A stretch of 64,000 nt of DNA from the NCBI GenBank assembly GCA_963971305.1, contig OZ020309.1, positions 2,783,001 to 2,847,000 on the forward strand, given 5' to 3'. A program made the translations under genes and the position numbers. This DNA comes from Arcuatula senhousia (Eukaryota; Mollusca; Bivalvia; Mytilida; Mytilidae). Below, piece by piece: positions 36,450 through 46,610 of this stretch. The notes under the pieces are model-generated. The model saw only the letters and a list, made by a program, of their open reading frames with translations. It was not told the origin of the DNA and did no database searches. Numbering within the stretch: position 1 is the stretch's first letter; every line of letters begins with the position of its first letter.

Positions 36450-39400
36450 TATCAATGAGTCTTAGTCATAATTCACACGGCAGAACCATTATGGAGAAAA
36501 ACATTGTTAACGGACGATACATGCAATTTTTTCACGGTTTATGTCAATTTTCGACTTTTAATCTCGAAAATATCAAAAATATGAATGTAATAAACTTTAA
36601 AAACATGCCCAGTATATAAACAAGAACATATTGTATAAGGATTTAATTTCTTTTTGTCGAACACAATGGTATATTCTTAAATCATTCACGAACGGTGTGC
36701 TCGATTTGATTACATTGACACGGACAATTCAAACTGGTTAATATAAACAGGCCTGTATAGTGTAATAATCTGATGTTATGCTTCTATATGAATAAAAGAA
36801 GTTAATAAAGTTTTGTTTTAATGAAAATATCAATATCCAATAATAACGTTCAATAATTTTTTTATATATTTCAAGCATAACAAAATGACTCTAAATACAT
36901 GCAATAAAATTTGGTAACGGACCGATACATGCAAAATAATCGCGTTGCGTTGTAACTGAAATACAATTAAGAGGTACATAATTTGACAGTGTTCTGGTGA
37001 TACAAATACAAGGCAGGTCACTCTTGTTATGTTGACTACAAAAAGTACATGTAATACATAATGTCATCGTTAATATTAAAAATTCATAGTAAACACAATA
37101 CATCAAAAATCATTGGAAAAAAACTATTTTACCTAATGCTCTATTTACCACAACATCAAAATGTCAGCGTTCAGACGGGGAATAAATTCTGTAATGCATA
37201 TTACAAAGTTTAGAACAACAATTTTATCCCGACCAATAATTCAAATATAATAAAAGGTAATTATAAAAAAACGACCGAACTTGAAGAATCAATCTGAAAT
37301 GCGGAACTGAAAAAAACTAAACAACGCAAACACACCGGAGAAAAAAAGAGATTGCAATGGTTTTGATTTAGAACAGGCCTTTAAAAATATGGTTGAACTT
37401 GGTTTAAATGCACCAAAACCTCCCTCATTCATATTATTTATCGGTACAAGTTGCAAAATATATATGTTTTTTCTTTGTTTTGCGTCAACTCTTTTTGTGA
37501 AAACCTACCAGCCAGCAAGGCAAAGAAACACACAGGGAGACAAAAACACAAATCATTTGTATATGCTTATTCAGTCATATTCTTATGTTATTTAGGCACC
37601 ATAGTCCTGCACAACAGGCTGATATCATTCATTCTGTAACTTGTTTATTTTCACATTGCAGAGACACTTGGGTTTTGTAAAGGAACTGACAAAATGCAGT
37701 CAAAAATCATTCCATAAAATTTACAAATTTTTGAAAGAAATGTAATCAAATTGTCCAATTTTTCACCAATACAAAAAATATTTGCGTTTGGTTTTTTTTC
37801 ATTCCAGATAATTGCATTATTAAACTGTTATATTGAATATTGATATGGACATGAAGCAGTCGCACATAACAGCAAATCCTCATGCCCGTTATATTAAAGT
37901 CTAAAATACTGCCAAAGTCTGGAAGTGTCCCATCGGCAAACATCTAAGTGTTTTCAGAACGGTATTAGTAAAAAGTTTTTTTTCAGTTATTGTTCACTAA
38001 GTCCAATTTGAAAATCCGTGATTTTCTATGAACTTTTTTTTTCAAACAAATTTTATGGATTTTCATGAAATATGTTTTTATATACTAATCATGACATGCT
38101 ACACTGAACCTACCCTTCAACTTTATCAGGATATTGTAAATAGTTTTGGCGTTAAAGTGTTCACAAAGCCCGTTTTCAAAATTATATAAGTTTTTCCAAC
38201 TGTACAGAACTGTATTGTTAGTAGTTTTTAGTTTAAGGTATATTTTTCAAGAGTTGTAGACGGGCAATAGGACGGACGGACAACGTGAAAACTTTAGGGC
38301 GACTCTCTACCACTTGCAGATTCTTAGCTATGGACATTTACCAAAAACTGTAACCACAGTTAAACATGCTGAAAATGTAAGTCAAGATGAATTTCTGTTA
38401 ATGCAGATGCATAATATTGTTATTCACGACAACTGGAACAAACAGGTGACTTACATGTACATAACACACATAAGTAACACTTTGGATACATGTACGATTG
38501 ACGACTTATCCAAATAAACAGAAAACGCAAAATGATTTATTTTCTATCCAATCTTAAATCATGATTAGTCAATTCACTTGCAAATGAAGACATTTGAACC
38601 ATCTAAAAAACTTTAACTTGAGTCATTTATGTGGCAATGTATTAAGTCATGCTGACAACCATTTCAGATTTACATACCCCTGACCTTTAAGATACATGTA
38701 TATGGTTCTGCAGCTTTTGACATAACTAAAACCATTACGTACATGAAGCTTCATACGAACGAGCACACCATAGCCATCTTACAATTACAAGAAAGGAGAA
38801 GGTTGTTGCATCCACCTGGCGGCTCCAGAACTGATATTGATACATTTTTTATTTAATATTAATAAATTTAACTCAGACTGTTGTTTGCAGTTAAGACACG
38901 ACTTTCATACGACAGTCGCTGTCAAAGTATATACACGCACCATTTGTCTGATACATTATAAATCATGCATGTATTCCTCCGTAACGTAGATTATTTGCAT
39001 GTACCCCTTTTTCTTGGACAGCGACATGCTTTGCAGTCCATGGCTTCGTGAAAAAATTGATGAAAGGCCTATACAATTTCAAAAATCATTAAAAGAGCAC
39101 AAAACTTTTAAAAAAACACAAAAAGTGGTTTTTGCTACACGTTGCTCATATTGAAAGTGTGCTATAGTATGAGGGTAGGCTATTGGTTTGTTAATGTTCT
39201 CGAAAACTACATGGCCGATTTCAATGTTTCAAACATAAATATTTAGCTAGTTCATTTTTCTTTATACTGTACGCTTCAGTTTTTCTATTATTATTTGTAA
39301 ACAAATAAAATGTCTTACCTTTTCTGACTATATCCATTCCAAATTGTGTATTTTACCTGTGTTTTAATCCGTTTCAAGGATTTTACGTCTATGTCCCGTC

Positions 39401-40104
39401 CGTCAACATTATTTCTCGTCTTAATGGTTCTGCCGTGTGTAATTGGAAAGTAGTTAAGAGTTAAATGCAGAAACAAACGTGCAACATCTGTCTAGCGAAA
39501 GACCTGTGCTCTTTAGCGTTCTCCTTACTTCTTAGAAACCTATTTTGCGTGCTTAAAACGTGTAAACAACGCCCAGAATGTCATTGTACCTAACGTGGGG
39601 CGCATCGACCCCCAAATTCTATAAGTATCAATGAAATACATAGAAGGAAATCAATCTTAAAACCTTAACAATTCAAACCTGAAAGATAAAAAATATGATC
39701 TACATAACACAATATACTGAGACATAGAAAACAACGTGAAATCTTATATAAAACAAGGGTATATAAACTCAGATGGATTGGTAGGGGAAGTAGTTCTTGC
39801 GAATAATAGCATCGGTGGGCACTTTAGGGTAAAACTCTAATACTACGACAAACCAACGTCTATACTCATTAAAGCACGCGATACGTCTCTATTAAGGACA
39901 TCCATTGTGATATCGGTAGTCAATAAGGTAAAACAAGTGCAGTAAACAGATGCAAGGCACATTTGTTGGAATCAACTAATGACATCGATGATATTATCTG
40001 AACTCAGAGACGCAAACTCTTACCGAGGGTTTCTGGGTAAAAAAGGACACGTTTTATGTATATATTTGTGACAAGGTGTTACGAGAGCCAAGGCCGAAAC
40101 AACC
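36450..40104. other. No gene recognised
   Basis: Short frames only. CACACGGCAGAACCATTA at 36472 is mirrored by TAATGGTTCTGCCGTGTG ending at 39445, with partial similarity continuing inward about 45 bp. This could mark the ends of an eroded 2.97-kb element or two unrelated inverted copies. No transposase was seen between them. Confidence 0.4.
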
Positions 40105-40112
40105 ATTAAGGC

Positions 40113-40262
40113 CACAGGCGTTTGGGTCCAGGATTTTATTTTATTATATTAAATAACGTGTATATAAAAATTTTCATCTCGTCTATATAGACGAGATGAA
40201 AATTTTTATATACACGTTATTTAATTTATAATAAAATAAAATCCTGGACCCAAACGCCTGTG
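40113..40262. mobile_element. 150-bp near-perfect palindromic MITE
   Basis: Two arms of about 75 bp meet with no spacer at TCTATATAGA. The ends are CACAGGCGTTTGGGTCCAGG and its complement. The flanks ATTAAGGC (40105-40112) and ATTGAGGC (40263-40270) match 7 of 8, consistent with an 8-bp target duplication as in hAT elements (inference). The arms are almost identical, implying recent origin or hairpin repair. Confidence 0.85.
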
Positions 40263-40270
40263 ATTGAGGC

Positions 40271-41811
40271 AAGTGAGGGCATCGAAAACCCAATACATGT
40301 ATTAACCTAATAATCACCATATGAGACCCCTACTTCAGCTAATATGTCAAATATCGATAGCCAACAAAAAGTAGTAGCTGAGAAACCTGTCCAGAATTTT
40401 TTTCGATCCTTAAAGAACTCTTAGTTGATTTGTTAAACAGGAAGCCAAATATCGGAAGCCTACGAGTCTTTTACGAAAAAAGTGTAACGGACGCACTTAT
40501 TGGGGGGGACTGGTTCGCGGGAGTATAATTATATAACTGGGTATCTTTTTCGGACATCTTGCAAATTTTAAGAGTGAATTTCAATTAAAATGACTTAAAA
40601 TATCACAAAACAAGCAAAACTTCTTTTAAATTATCTTGTTTTGTTAATGAAATAAAAATAACACATATTTTTAAAAGAAAATTAAGATTTTCTAAAAATT
40701 TCTATTTTCAGGGGGAAGGGGGATTATTTGCGGGAAAATTTGTGACGTATTTTGTATAGCAATGTGCAGGAGAAAATAGTTTTTCTTCAAATATATAAAA
40801 GGAAGGTCCATGACCCTAAGTTTTTTAAATGTTTTTCGGAAGATAGTATATATGACTTGTCACTTGTGAAAAATAACTAAAATCTGATTGATTTCCAGCT
40901 CCAGCTCACAATGATGTTGAATAACTCTTTTCCTATTGAAAAACAAAACTTGAGGTCACCAACTTCACAAGGTCACCTTTAGAAAGGTAGGTGACCCCAA
41001 TTGTTTTGCATTTTTTAATGTTCGTTTATGAAAGTTAATTCTGCAAAATAAAAAGAAAAATATGGATTTTGCTTATACCCCCGAACCACGTTGTCATGCG
41101 CTAAAGATAAGTAATGAATAAATTTGTCGTGCGTAGTAAGTAGTCAGTCAGACGTTTTGGATTCGATCACTATTAATTTTGAAAAAAAACTTTCTACAGC
41201 GACTCGGCCAATTCGAACTTCAGAACACGTTGGATTGAACATTATAGTGCGACAGAGCCATAACGTTATAAAACATACGAAACATGATAGTTTTTATATA
41301 CTTCTTACGATTTCAGCTAACGAATTTTAATAAACTAAATTTATTTGACCATATGAAAGAGTTTAGTTAAAAAAGTTTACTGCATGTTTCAGTGGAATAA
41401 CATGAACGATTGCTAAAAAGACAACGGTTTTCCTTTGTAACTACATGTATAGACTTACCCCCCCCCTTGCACCACCCCAAAAAAAGGAATTATATGATAA
41501 TTGCACTATTCGGCTACATGTACATGTGTTGTGCATTTATTGTTTTTCTGTTTTCTTTTTTTTTTGTCTTTAGGTTGCCTTTTATAAAAATATAAATCCG
41601 TTAAGTGCAGTGGTATTTTGGATACAGAACAATCATAATTGTGATACTCACATGATGAAGATAAATTATGTTGACGTTCATCATATGCATGTTAGTTTGG
41701 GTTTACTTTCAAGTATCATGAATCTACGGGGAAAATGTTTTTTAGAAAGTGACAGAAGGAAAGGAATTGAAATCTTTTACCACTTTCATGTAACACAGTA
41801 CGTATATACCT
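40271..41811. other. No gene recognised
   Basis: Short frames only; nothing supported. Confidence 0.4.
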
Positions 41812-42020
41812 AAGAAGCAAAGGGGCTCAATGGGACATTCGAGTGTCAAAAGTCCGAAAGGGCAACGACAAAACCGGTAAAAGTGAACAAGAACAGCACG
41901 AGGAAACACAAAACACAAAATCAACCGAATAGATATCAACAACGCGAACTCAAGTTGTAACAAGATTGAACTTGGGTGCTCCGGAAGAGAAAGCGGTTCC
42001 TACCTGCTATAGCTGAATAC
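41812..42020 (-). repeat. Interspersed family A, minus copy
   Basis: AAGTCCGAAAGGGCAACGAC, GGTGCTCCGGAAGAGAAAGC and TACCTGCTATAGC show a reverse copy, truncated at the family 5' side. Confidence 0.75.
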
Positions 42021-42039
42021 ATCATAATACAGTTAAAAA

Positions 42040-42240
42040 TTACAAAATTTACACCTAAGTTCTAGACATTACTAGTAATTTTACTATGACTGACGCGCGT
42101 TTCGTCTATTCAAGTCTCATCAGAGGCGTTCTACCCAAAAGATTATAAACACTATAACAAGTCATAACATATTTTATTTTTCCAAATTATATGAAAATGA
42201 ATTAAGAGCATAAAACAATACAGCAAAAATTCTGGGGAAA
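42040..42240 (-). repeat. Diverged copy of the 356-bp unit, minus strand
   Basis: CTGACGCGCGTTTCGTCTAT, TCATCAGAGGCG and, further on, AAGAGCATAAAACAATACAGC correspond in reverse to the 356-bp array units at 28961-30025. Confidence 0.65.
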
Positions 42241-42544
42241 ATCAGCATGCGCGTGTAAGATGACTCAATAAACACAAGTCATTTTTTTCAGTTGAAAAGT
42301 TGAAAGAGAATAATGATAAACTTTGTTTTTTTCCACTAAGATCCTGAATATCGATCAGACCGACACCAGCCTGGTATCACAAAATATCAACTTGGGATCG
42401 ATTAGTTTTAAATAAATGTAAAAATAATATATTTCCACTAAATCACAACAGTTTTTCTTTCGAAAATAACATATAGGCATTAAAATATCTTTTTTAATTG
42501 TTTTTTTTTTTAACGGCGAACAATTCAATTTGATTTCTTTCGGT

Positions 42545-42905
42545 TTTGAAACCTCAGTTCGGGTTCGGGTTTCACAAATTACCAACACCCGATCGTCACG
42601 CCCACTTTTAGGTCTGTTTTTAAAAACGTCTGTTTGGCATTTTACGGTTGTCTGTTTGTAAACTTTTATGTCTGTTTTTGTATTTTTGTGTCTGTTTTAC
42701 ACAATCGTCTGTCTGTTTATAAAATTTATGTCTGTTTTTTATATTTTTTTGTCTGTTTATAAAATTTCATGTCTGTTTTTTGGTATTTTTTGTCTGTTTA
42801 TTTTAAATTGGTGTCTGTTTTTGTGTTTTTGTGTCTGTTTAAAGTTTATCGTCTGTTTTTAAACTTTTTGTTAATTTTTGCCCGAATGGCTGCCCATAAA
42901 ACGAC
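42545..42905 (-). repeat. Array of spaced AAACAGAC motifs, copy 2 (inverted)
   Basis: Reverse complement of the element at 34890-35265. It runs from CACCCGATCGTCACGCCCAC through about 14 GTCTGTTT motifs to TTTTTGCCCGAATGGCTGCCC. The order of spacers is partly conserved between the copies, so both derive from one array, with later changes. Confidence 0.85.
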
Positions 42906-43555
42906 ACAATGTTTTAAAGCCAGGGCGATTAGTACCTTCTTACTATACATTAAAGTACTGAAAGTTTTGTCATAGGACTTGCAAAAAAGTTATTGAAGTT
43001 CAAGGACTGTTTGCAATTGATATGCATAGACTAATTTACTAATTTTATATTGCTCTTGCGAATTCAGACACGACGCCTTTATTTAATCTCATCGCAGTAA
43101 AATACAAAATAGAGGGACCTTTAGCATCCAATAAAACACCCATTGTCTTTAGATATTATCACAATAAATTAGCTCGTAAAAGTAATTTCCCACGCAGAGA
43201 AATGCTCGGTTGCAATAAACTTCTTGAGATATTAGATTCGGGATAACTAACTCCCATTGTGATGAAAATGCTAAAAGGTCACAATCAAATTATTTGAAAG
43301 GAATTATGATGGTCCGTGATGAAAAATGGGACAGATTAATCTAGAGCGCATTTGGCTTGGTACGTACTTTTAAGGTTCCAAAACTTTCAGAAATGAAATG
43401 CATTACAAAGCAATGGGTATGAAATACATTTAATCAATTGTTAATAAAATTCTGTCTAGAATGTATGTTTTGATTACTTAGACGTGGAGAAATATTCAGG
43501 TTTAGTAACGAATTGAAAACGGAATTTAAAAAGCTCGTTTGGTCTTTTAATTTTA
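42906..43555. other. No gene recognised
   Basis: Nothing supported. Confidence 0.4.
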
Positions 43556-43556
43556 T

Positions 43557-43843
43557 TTAGGTAGCAACCATTTGATTTTTAGGGGGGAGCTATGAATATT
43601 TTCTTCGTTCTGCCTATTTATTTTCGAAAAAAAAGTCGAGCCTGGATTTTTTTTGCGCGCTGGCGCTCGCAAATTTTTTTTATTTTTAAAGCAACTATAA
43701 TTCTTATAGCCAAAAATACAACCCCGCCTATTTTTTACTCTAAGCACTGTCCTGCCTTTTTATTTGTGGATTTTTGCCATCCTGCCATTTTATTTCAAAT
43801 TTCACCATAGCACCCCCATAAAAATCAAATGGTCGCTCCCTTA
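43557..43843. mobile_element. TTA-flanked MITE (281 bp)
   Basis: The inverted ends GGTAGCAACCATTTGATTTT and GGGAGCGACCATTTGATTTT (complement at 43821-43840) extend to about 34 bp, with TTA on both sides. Same general class as the 18124 and 35621 elements. Partial copies occur at about 1330-1440 and 19700-19815. No coding capacity. Confidence 0.8.
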
Positions 43844-43989
43844 ACGGCCTTCAATATACTACACGGTTATGTCAATTATTCAAATATCTAAATACATTAT
43901 CATGAAGAAACCATTTACACGGTTATCTTTTTCACCTAAGAAATTTAGTGGAAGACATCATGAACTCAAAAACAAATTATGAGATGTCT

Positions 43990-44093
43990 TTCTCTCAGAT
44001 GAGTACAACTGCTGGTTTGTCAGTGGGTTTTGTTCGTTCCCATTTTTACCATATACGACATACTGAATTGACCGTTAGCATAGCGTCAAGTGT
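43990..44093 (+). repeat. Interspersed family A, 5' fragment
   Basis: TTCTCTCAGATGAGTACAAC to TAGCATAGCGTCAAGTGTG matches the 5' part of the family. It lies about 150 bp upstream of the LTR retrotransposon. Confidence 0.6.
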
Positions 44094-44239
44094 GTTTGGT
44101 AAATTGTATTTGTGAATCGATGTTGTAAGTTAACATTAATTGAATGTCTTTACAAAGCAGTCATTGTTGCTTAGAAATATATTCAATCAATCTTCAAGTT
44201 AATGATGATAACTTCAGGGTCAAGGACGTGGTCACATAA

Positions 44240-44484
44240 TGTAGTAATTCCGGAATTCAGGGTTGTTCCGTGATCGGTCCAGTGTTAATCATTCATAAGT
44301 ATTTCCTGTTGGTGAGTACTTCTCCAAGACCCTTTGCAGTTGATTCCAGGTATTCCTTCCAGTCGGACGTCTGAATTCCTGCTCCTGCCTGTGCTGTCAA
44401 TCCATTTCTAGTAGCCATTCAAAGCCAGCTTGGATTTACAGGTATCTTATTGTTATATCTTTGAATATCCTCGCCATTACAACA
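44240..44484 (+). repeat. 5' LTR (245 bp)
   Basis: Starts TGTAGTAATTCC and ends GCCATTACAACA; the outermost 8 bp form an imperfect inverted repeat (TGTAGTAA/TTACAACA). It matches the 3' LTR base for base as far as I can see. No convincing TATA box or AATAAA lies inside. Confidence 0.97.
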
Positions 44485-44485
44485 T

Positions 44486-44501
44486 TGGTGTCAGGTGTGT
44501 G
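44486..44501 (+). other. Primer binding site, tRNA-Leu-like
   Basis: One base after the LTR, TGGTGTCAGGTGTGTG matches 14 of 16 positions of the complement of a typical animal tRNA-Leu (GTCAGGA... type) 3' end including CCA. The tRNA identity comes from remembered tRNA-Leu sequence and is an inference; the position is canonical. Confidence 0.7.
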
Positions 44502-44514
44502 CCCTGGAACCTAC

Positions 44515-44520
44515 GGTAAG
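44515..44520 (+). promoter_or_regulatory. Candidate major splice donor in the leader
   Basis: CTACG|GTAAGG lies 31 nt after the LTR and just downstream of the primer site, the place where retroviruses carry their major 5' splice site. It could join to an acceptor at 51352-51353 to express the TatD ORF. Inference from motif and position only. Confidence 0.45.
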
Positions 44521-44650
44521 GGCCATTGAATATTGGAAAACCGACCAGCCTTTGAAAATCCCGCCAAAATAGTTGTTTATTGTGTCAAGTTTTTTGACAT
44601 TATAATATAACTAAACCAATCTTTATTTTTTTCATAGTTTCAATATTTTT

Positions 44651-44960
44651 GTCAGGATTTCTGATAAAAATACTTGCATTATATTTGGTCCTTTGGTTTG
44701 AATTTTTTTTTTTTTTTTTTTGTCAGGATTTCTGACAGGAATGTTATTTAACTTAAATTACTACTTGTAATTAGTTGTCAGGGTTTCTGACAGAACATAA
44801 TTATAAATTTACTTTGAGTTGTCAGGTTTTCTGACATTCTAATAAAACTGATAAAATAGAATTTATTTTAGTCAACAGTGGCAACAACAACAAAAAATTG
44901 TCAGGATTTCTGATAATATTTGACTCCGCATATACAAATAATTGCGTCAGGTTTTCTGAC
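44651..44960 (+). repeat. Hairpin cluster 1: six copies in the 5' UTR
   Basis: Copies at 44651-44665, 44721-44737, 44776-44792, 44820-44836, 44899-44915 and 44946-44960 share TGTCAG-GNTTT-CTGACA. Stems of 5-9 bp close a 5-nt loop (GATTT, GGTTT or GTTTT). Copies 1 and 5 replace a G-C by a sense-strand G-U and extend the stem with flanking A-U pairs. The intervening sequence is unrelated AT-rich DNA, so only the hairpin is repeated. Confidence 0.9.
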
Positions 44961-45034
44961 TTAAGGTTGTTAAATAGAAATTAAAACTAATTTACAAGTA
45001 TTAATTGGGCGTATTTGACATATATTTACAAGCA

Positions 45035-46588
45035 ATGTCGCATCCTATTGATTTAAATAAGACAACATTTACCCAGTTAAAAACAATTAAAGGCTTAGGT
45101 GAAACTAAAGCCAGAGCTATTATTGAAAAGAGAGAAGAAGTTGGGGAGTTAACAATTGATGATCTTAAAGCTATTCCAGGTATATCTGCTCCATTTATTG
45201 ATAGTCTCTTTTCAGAAAATATTGTTATATTAGGTAGTAAAGGTGCTTCCGGTGAGAAGGATACTGTTCCCAAGCTTCAAAATCTGGTTCAAGACCTCAG
45301 GAGGAAGATTGATGAGATGAGCAGGGAGCGTAGTGAGTATGCCGATAGCTTTGAATTGCGAGTACAGCAATTAAAAGATGAACATGTAAAAAATGCTGAA
45401 ACACTAAGGTTACAGAATAAAACTCAAATGCAAGAGCAACAAGAAAAGTTTGAAGAAGAGTTCAACAAATTTAAAAAATTAAAAGATGGTGAGTTTTGTC
45501 AGTTAAAAGAAACTCTTGAACAAAAAGACAAAGAAATACAAGAAAGTCAGGCTTACGCACATGAACTTAATCAACAAATTATTCAAAGTAGATTAGAATC
45601 GGTCATCAAGGATAGGGAGGCAAAACAAGCACGCACTGCAGTTCTCTCAGATAGAGATGATAAGCAAAAAGAAGCGAAGTCTTCGATTACTACCAAAATG
45701 TCTACCTATGATGGTAAGATGGACTGGCGTCCTTATCATCTACAATTTACTATAATCGCAGATCATTTAAAGTGGTCCACAGAGCAGCGCTTGTTCAAAC
45801 TGATAGAATGTCTAAGGGATAGAGCCCTTGTATTTTACAGTGATTGTCCCAAATCTGTGCAGACAGATTATGAGTTGTTGTGTAAGAAATTTAGTGACAG
45901 ATTCTGTAAGAAAGAGTCTGCTCATATTCTTCGTAGACTTTTGCAGGACACAAAGCAGGAAGTTGATGAAAGTCTGGATGAGTTTGCTGAACGGGTTAGA
46001 AGTATGGCTGTTGATGGGTATCCTGATACTCCAGACAAAGTTGTCGAAACTCTGGCTGTAGATTCTTTTTTGCGTGGGTGTATGGACAAGAGAGCTGCTT
46101 TGGTTGCTATGGATAAGAATCCGGCATGTCTTGATGATGCGGTTCAGTTTGTAAGAGCGGCTGTAGCAAACCAAAGGGTCATCATGGGAGGTAAGAGGTG
46201 CGAGGTCAAACGGGTAACTTTTGAAGCCTCAGATGAGAAGGAACCGATTGAAATGAGTGAGTTAAATGTAAGGAAGATAGAGAAGGATGATGAAAAGAAT
46301 ACTGGTAACAACTTTGAAAAAAGGTTGAGTAGAACTGAAGAAGATTTAGCAGAAACTAAGGTAATGGTGAAAAAGATTTTGGGAATTTTAAATCAGAATC
46401 AAGGTCAAAGATCACGGTTTGGTTCTAGGTCTCCAACACGAAACAGAACATCTAGTCCCTCAGGTTGTTTTAATTGCGGTATTGAAGGACATTTTGCCAG
46501 GGAATGTCCTAACCGAAATAATAGAAGTAGGTCACCTTCTCCCAGTCATTTAAACTCTTCCAAGTCAAGAACGATGGCCAGTTCTTGA
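45035..46588 (+). CDS. Gag polyprotein with N-terminal helix-hairpin-helix
   Basis: Structural protein of the retrotransposon (517 aa from the first ATG at 45035; the open frame extends 10 codons upstream without another ATG). Residues 11-59 resemble the ComEA-type double helix-hairpin-helix: FTQLKTIKGLGETKARAII followed by LKAIPGISAPFIDSLF. Residues about 80-205 are a charged coiled coil (EEFNKFKKLK, LEQKDKEIQE). Residues about 222-385 look like a retrotransposon capsid (WRPYHLQFTI; FAERVRSMA). C478-C481-H486-C491 (CFNCGIEGHFAREC) is a CCHC zinc knuckle in an Arg/Ser-rich tail. Gag should form particles and bind element RNA. The HhH domain is unusual for Gag and may add nucleic-acid binding. 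Stops at TGA 46586-46588; pol is reached by -1 frameshifting. Confidence 0.9.
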   Translation: MSHPIDLNKTTFTQLKTIKGLGETKARAIIEKREEVGELTIDDLKAIPGISAPFIDSLFSENIVILGSKGASGEKDTVPKLQNLVQDLRRKIDEMSRERSEYADSFELRVQQLKDEHVKNAETLRLQNKTQMQEQQEKFEEEFNKFKKLKDGEFCQLKETLEQKDKEIQESQAYAHELNQQIIQSRLESVIKDREAKQARTAVLSDRDDKQKEAKSSITTKMSTYDGKMDWRPYHLQFTIIADHLKWSTEQRLFKLIECLRDRALVFYSDCPKSVQTDYELLCKKFSDRFCKKESAHILRRLLQDTKQEVDESLDEFAERVRSMAVDGYPDTPDKVVETLAVDSFLRGCMDKRAALVAMDKNPACLDDAVQFVRAAVANQRVIMGGKRCEVKRVTFEASDEKEPIEMSELNVRKIEKDDEKNTGNNFEKRLSRTEEDLAETKVMVKKILGILNQNQGQRSRFGSRSPTRNRTSSPSGCFNCGIEGHFARECPNRNNRSRSPSPSHLNSSKSRTMASS

Positions 46589-46610
46589 CTGATTCTCAGC
46601 AAAGTGGCCA
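46549..46610 (+). promoter_or_regulatory. -1 ribosomal frameshift signal (UUUAAAC plus pseudoknot)
   Basis: T-TTA-AAC at 46549-46555 sits exactly in the gag reading phase required for X-XXY-YYZ slippage. After a 7-nt spacer, AGTCAAGAAC (46563-46572) pairs perfectly with GTTCTTGACT (46581-46590), a 10-bp stem whose 3' arm holds the gag stop codon. The 8-nt loop contains TGGCCA (46575-46580), which can pair with TGGCCA at 46605-46610 to complete an H-type pseudoknot with a 14-nt connecting loop. The pol frame is open from 46531 onward, so a -1 shift here gives Gag-Pol. TGGCCA is also self-complementary and could support RNA dimerisation. Confidence 0.88.

Noticed and set aside
36472..39445. A 2.97-kb DNA transposon bounded by inverted repeats
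   Set aside because: The ends match for only about 45 bp with differences, no transposase or target duplication was seen; noted but not called.
42668..42975. Hydrophobic frames rich in SVF/CLF
   Set aside because: They are the translated GTCTGTTT array of the inverted AAACAGAC element.
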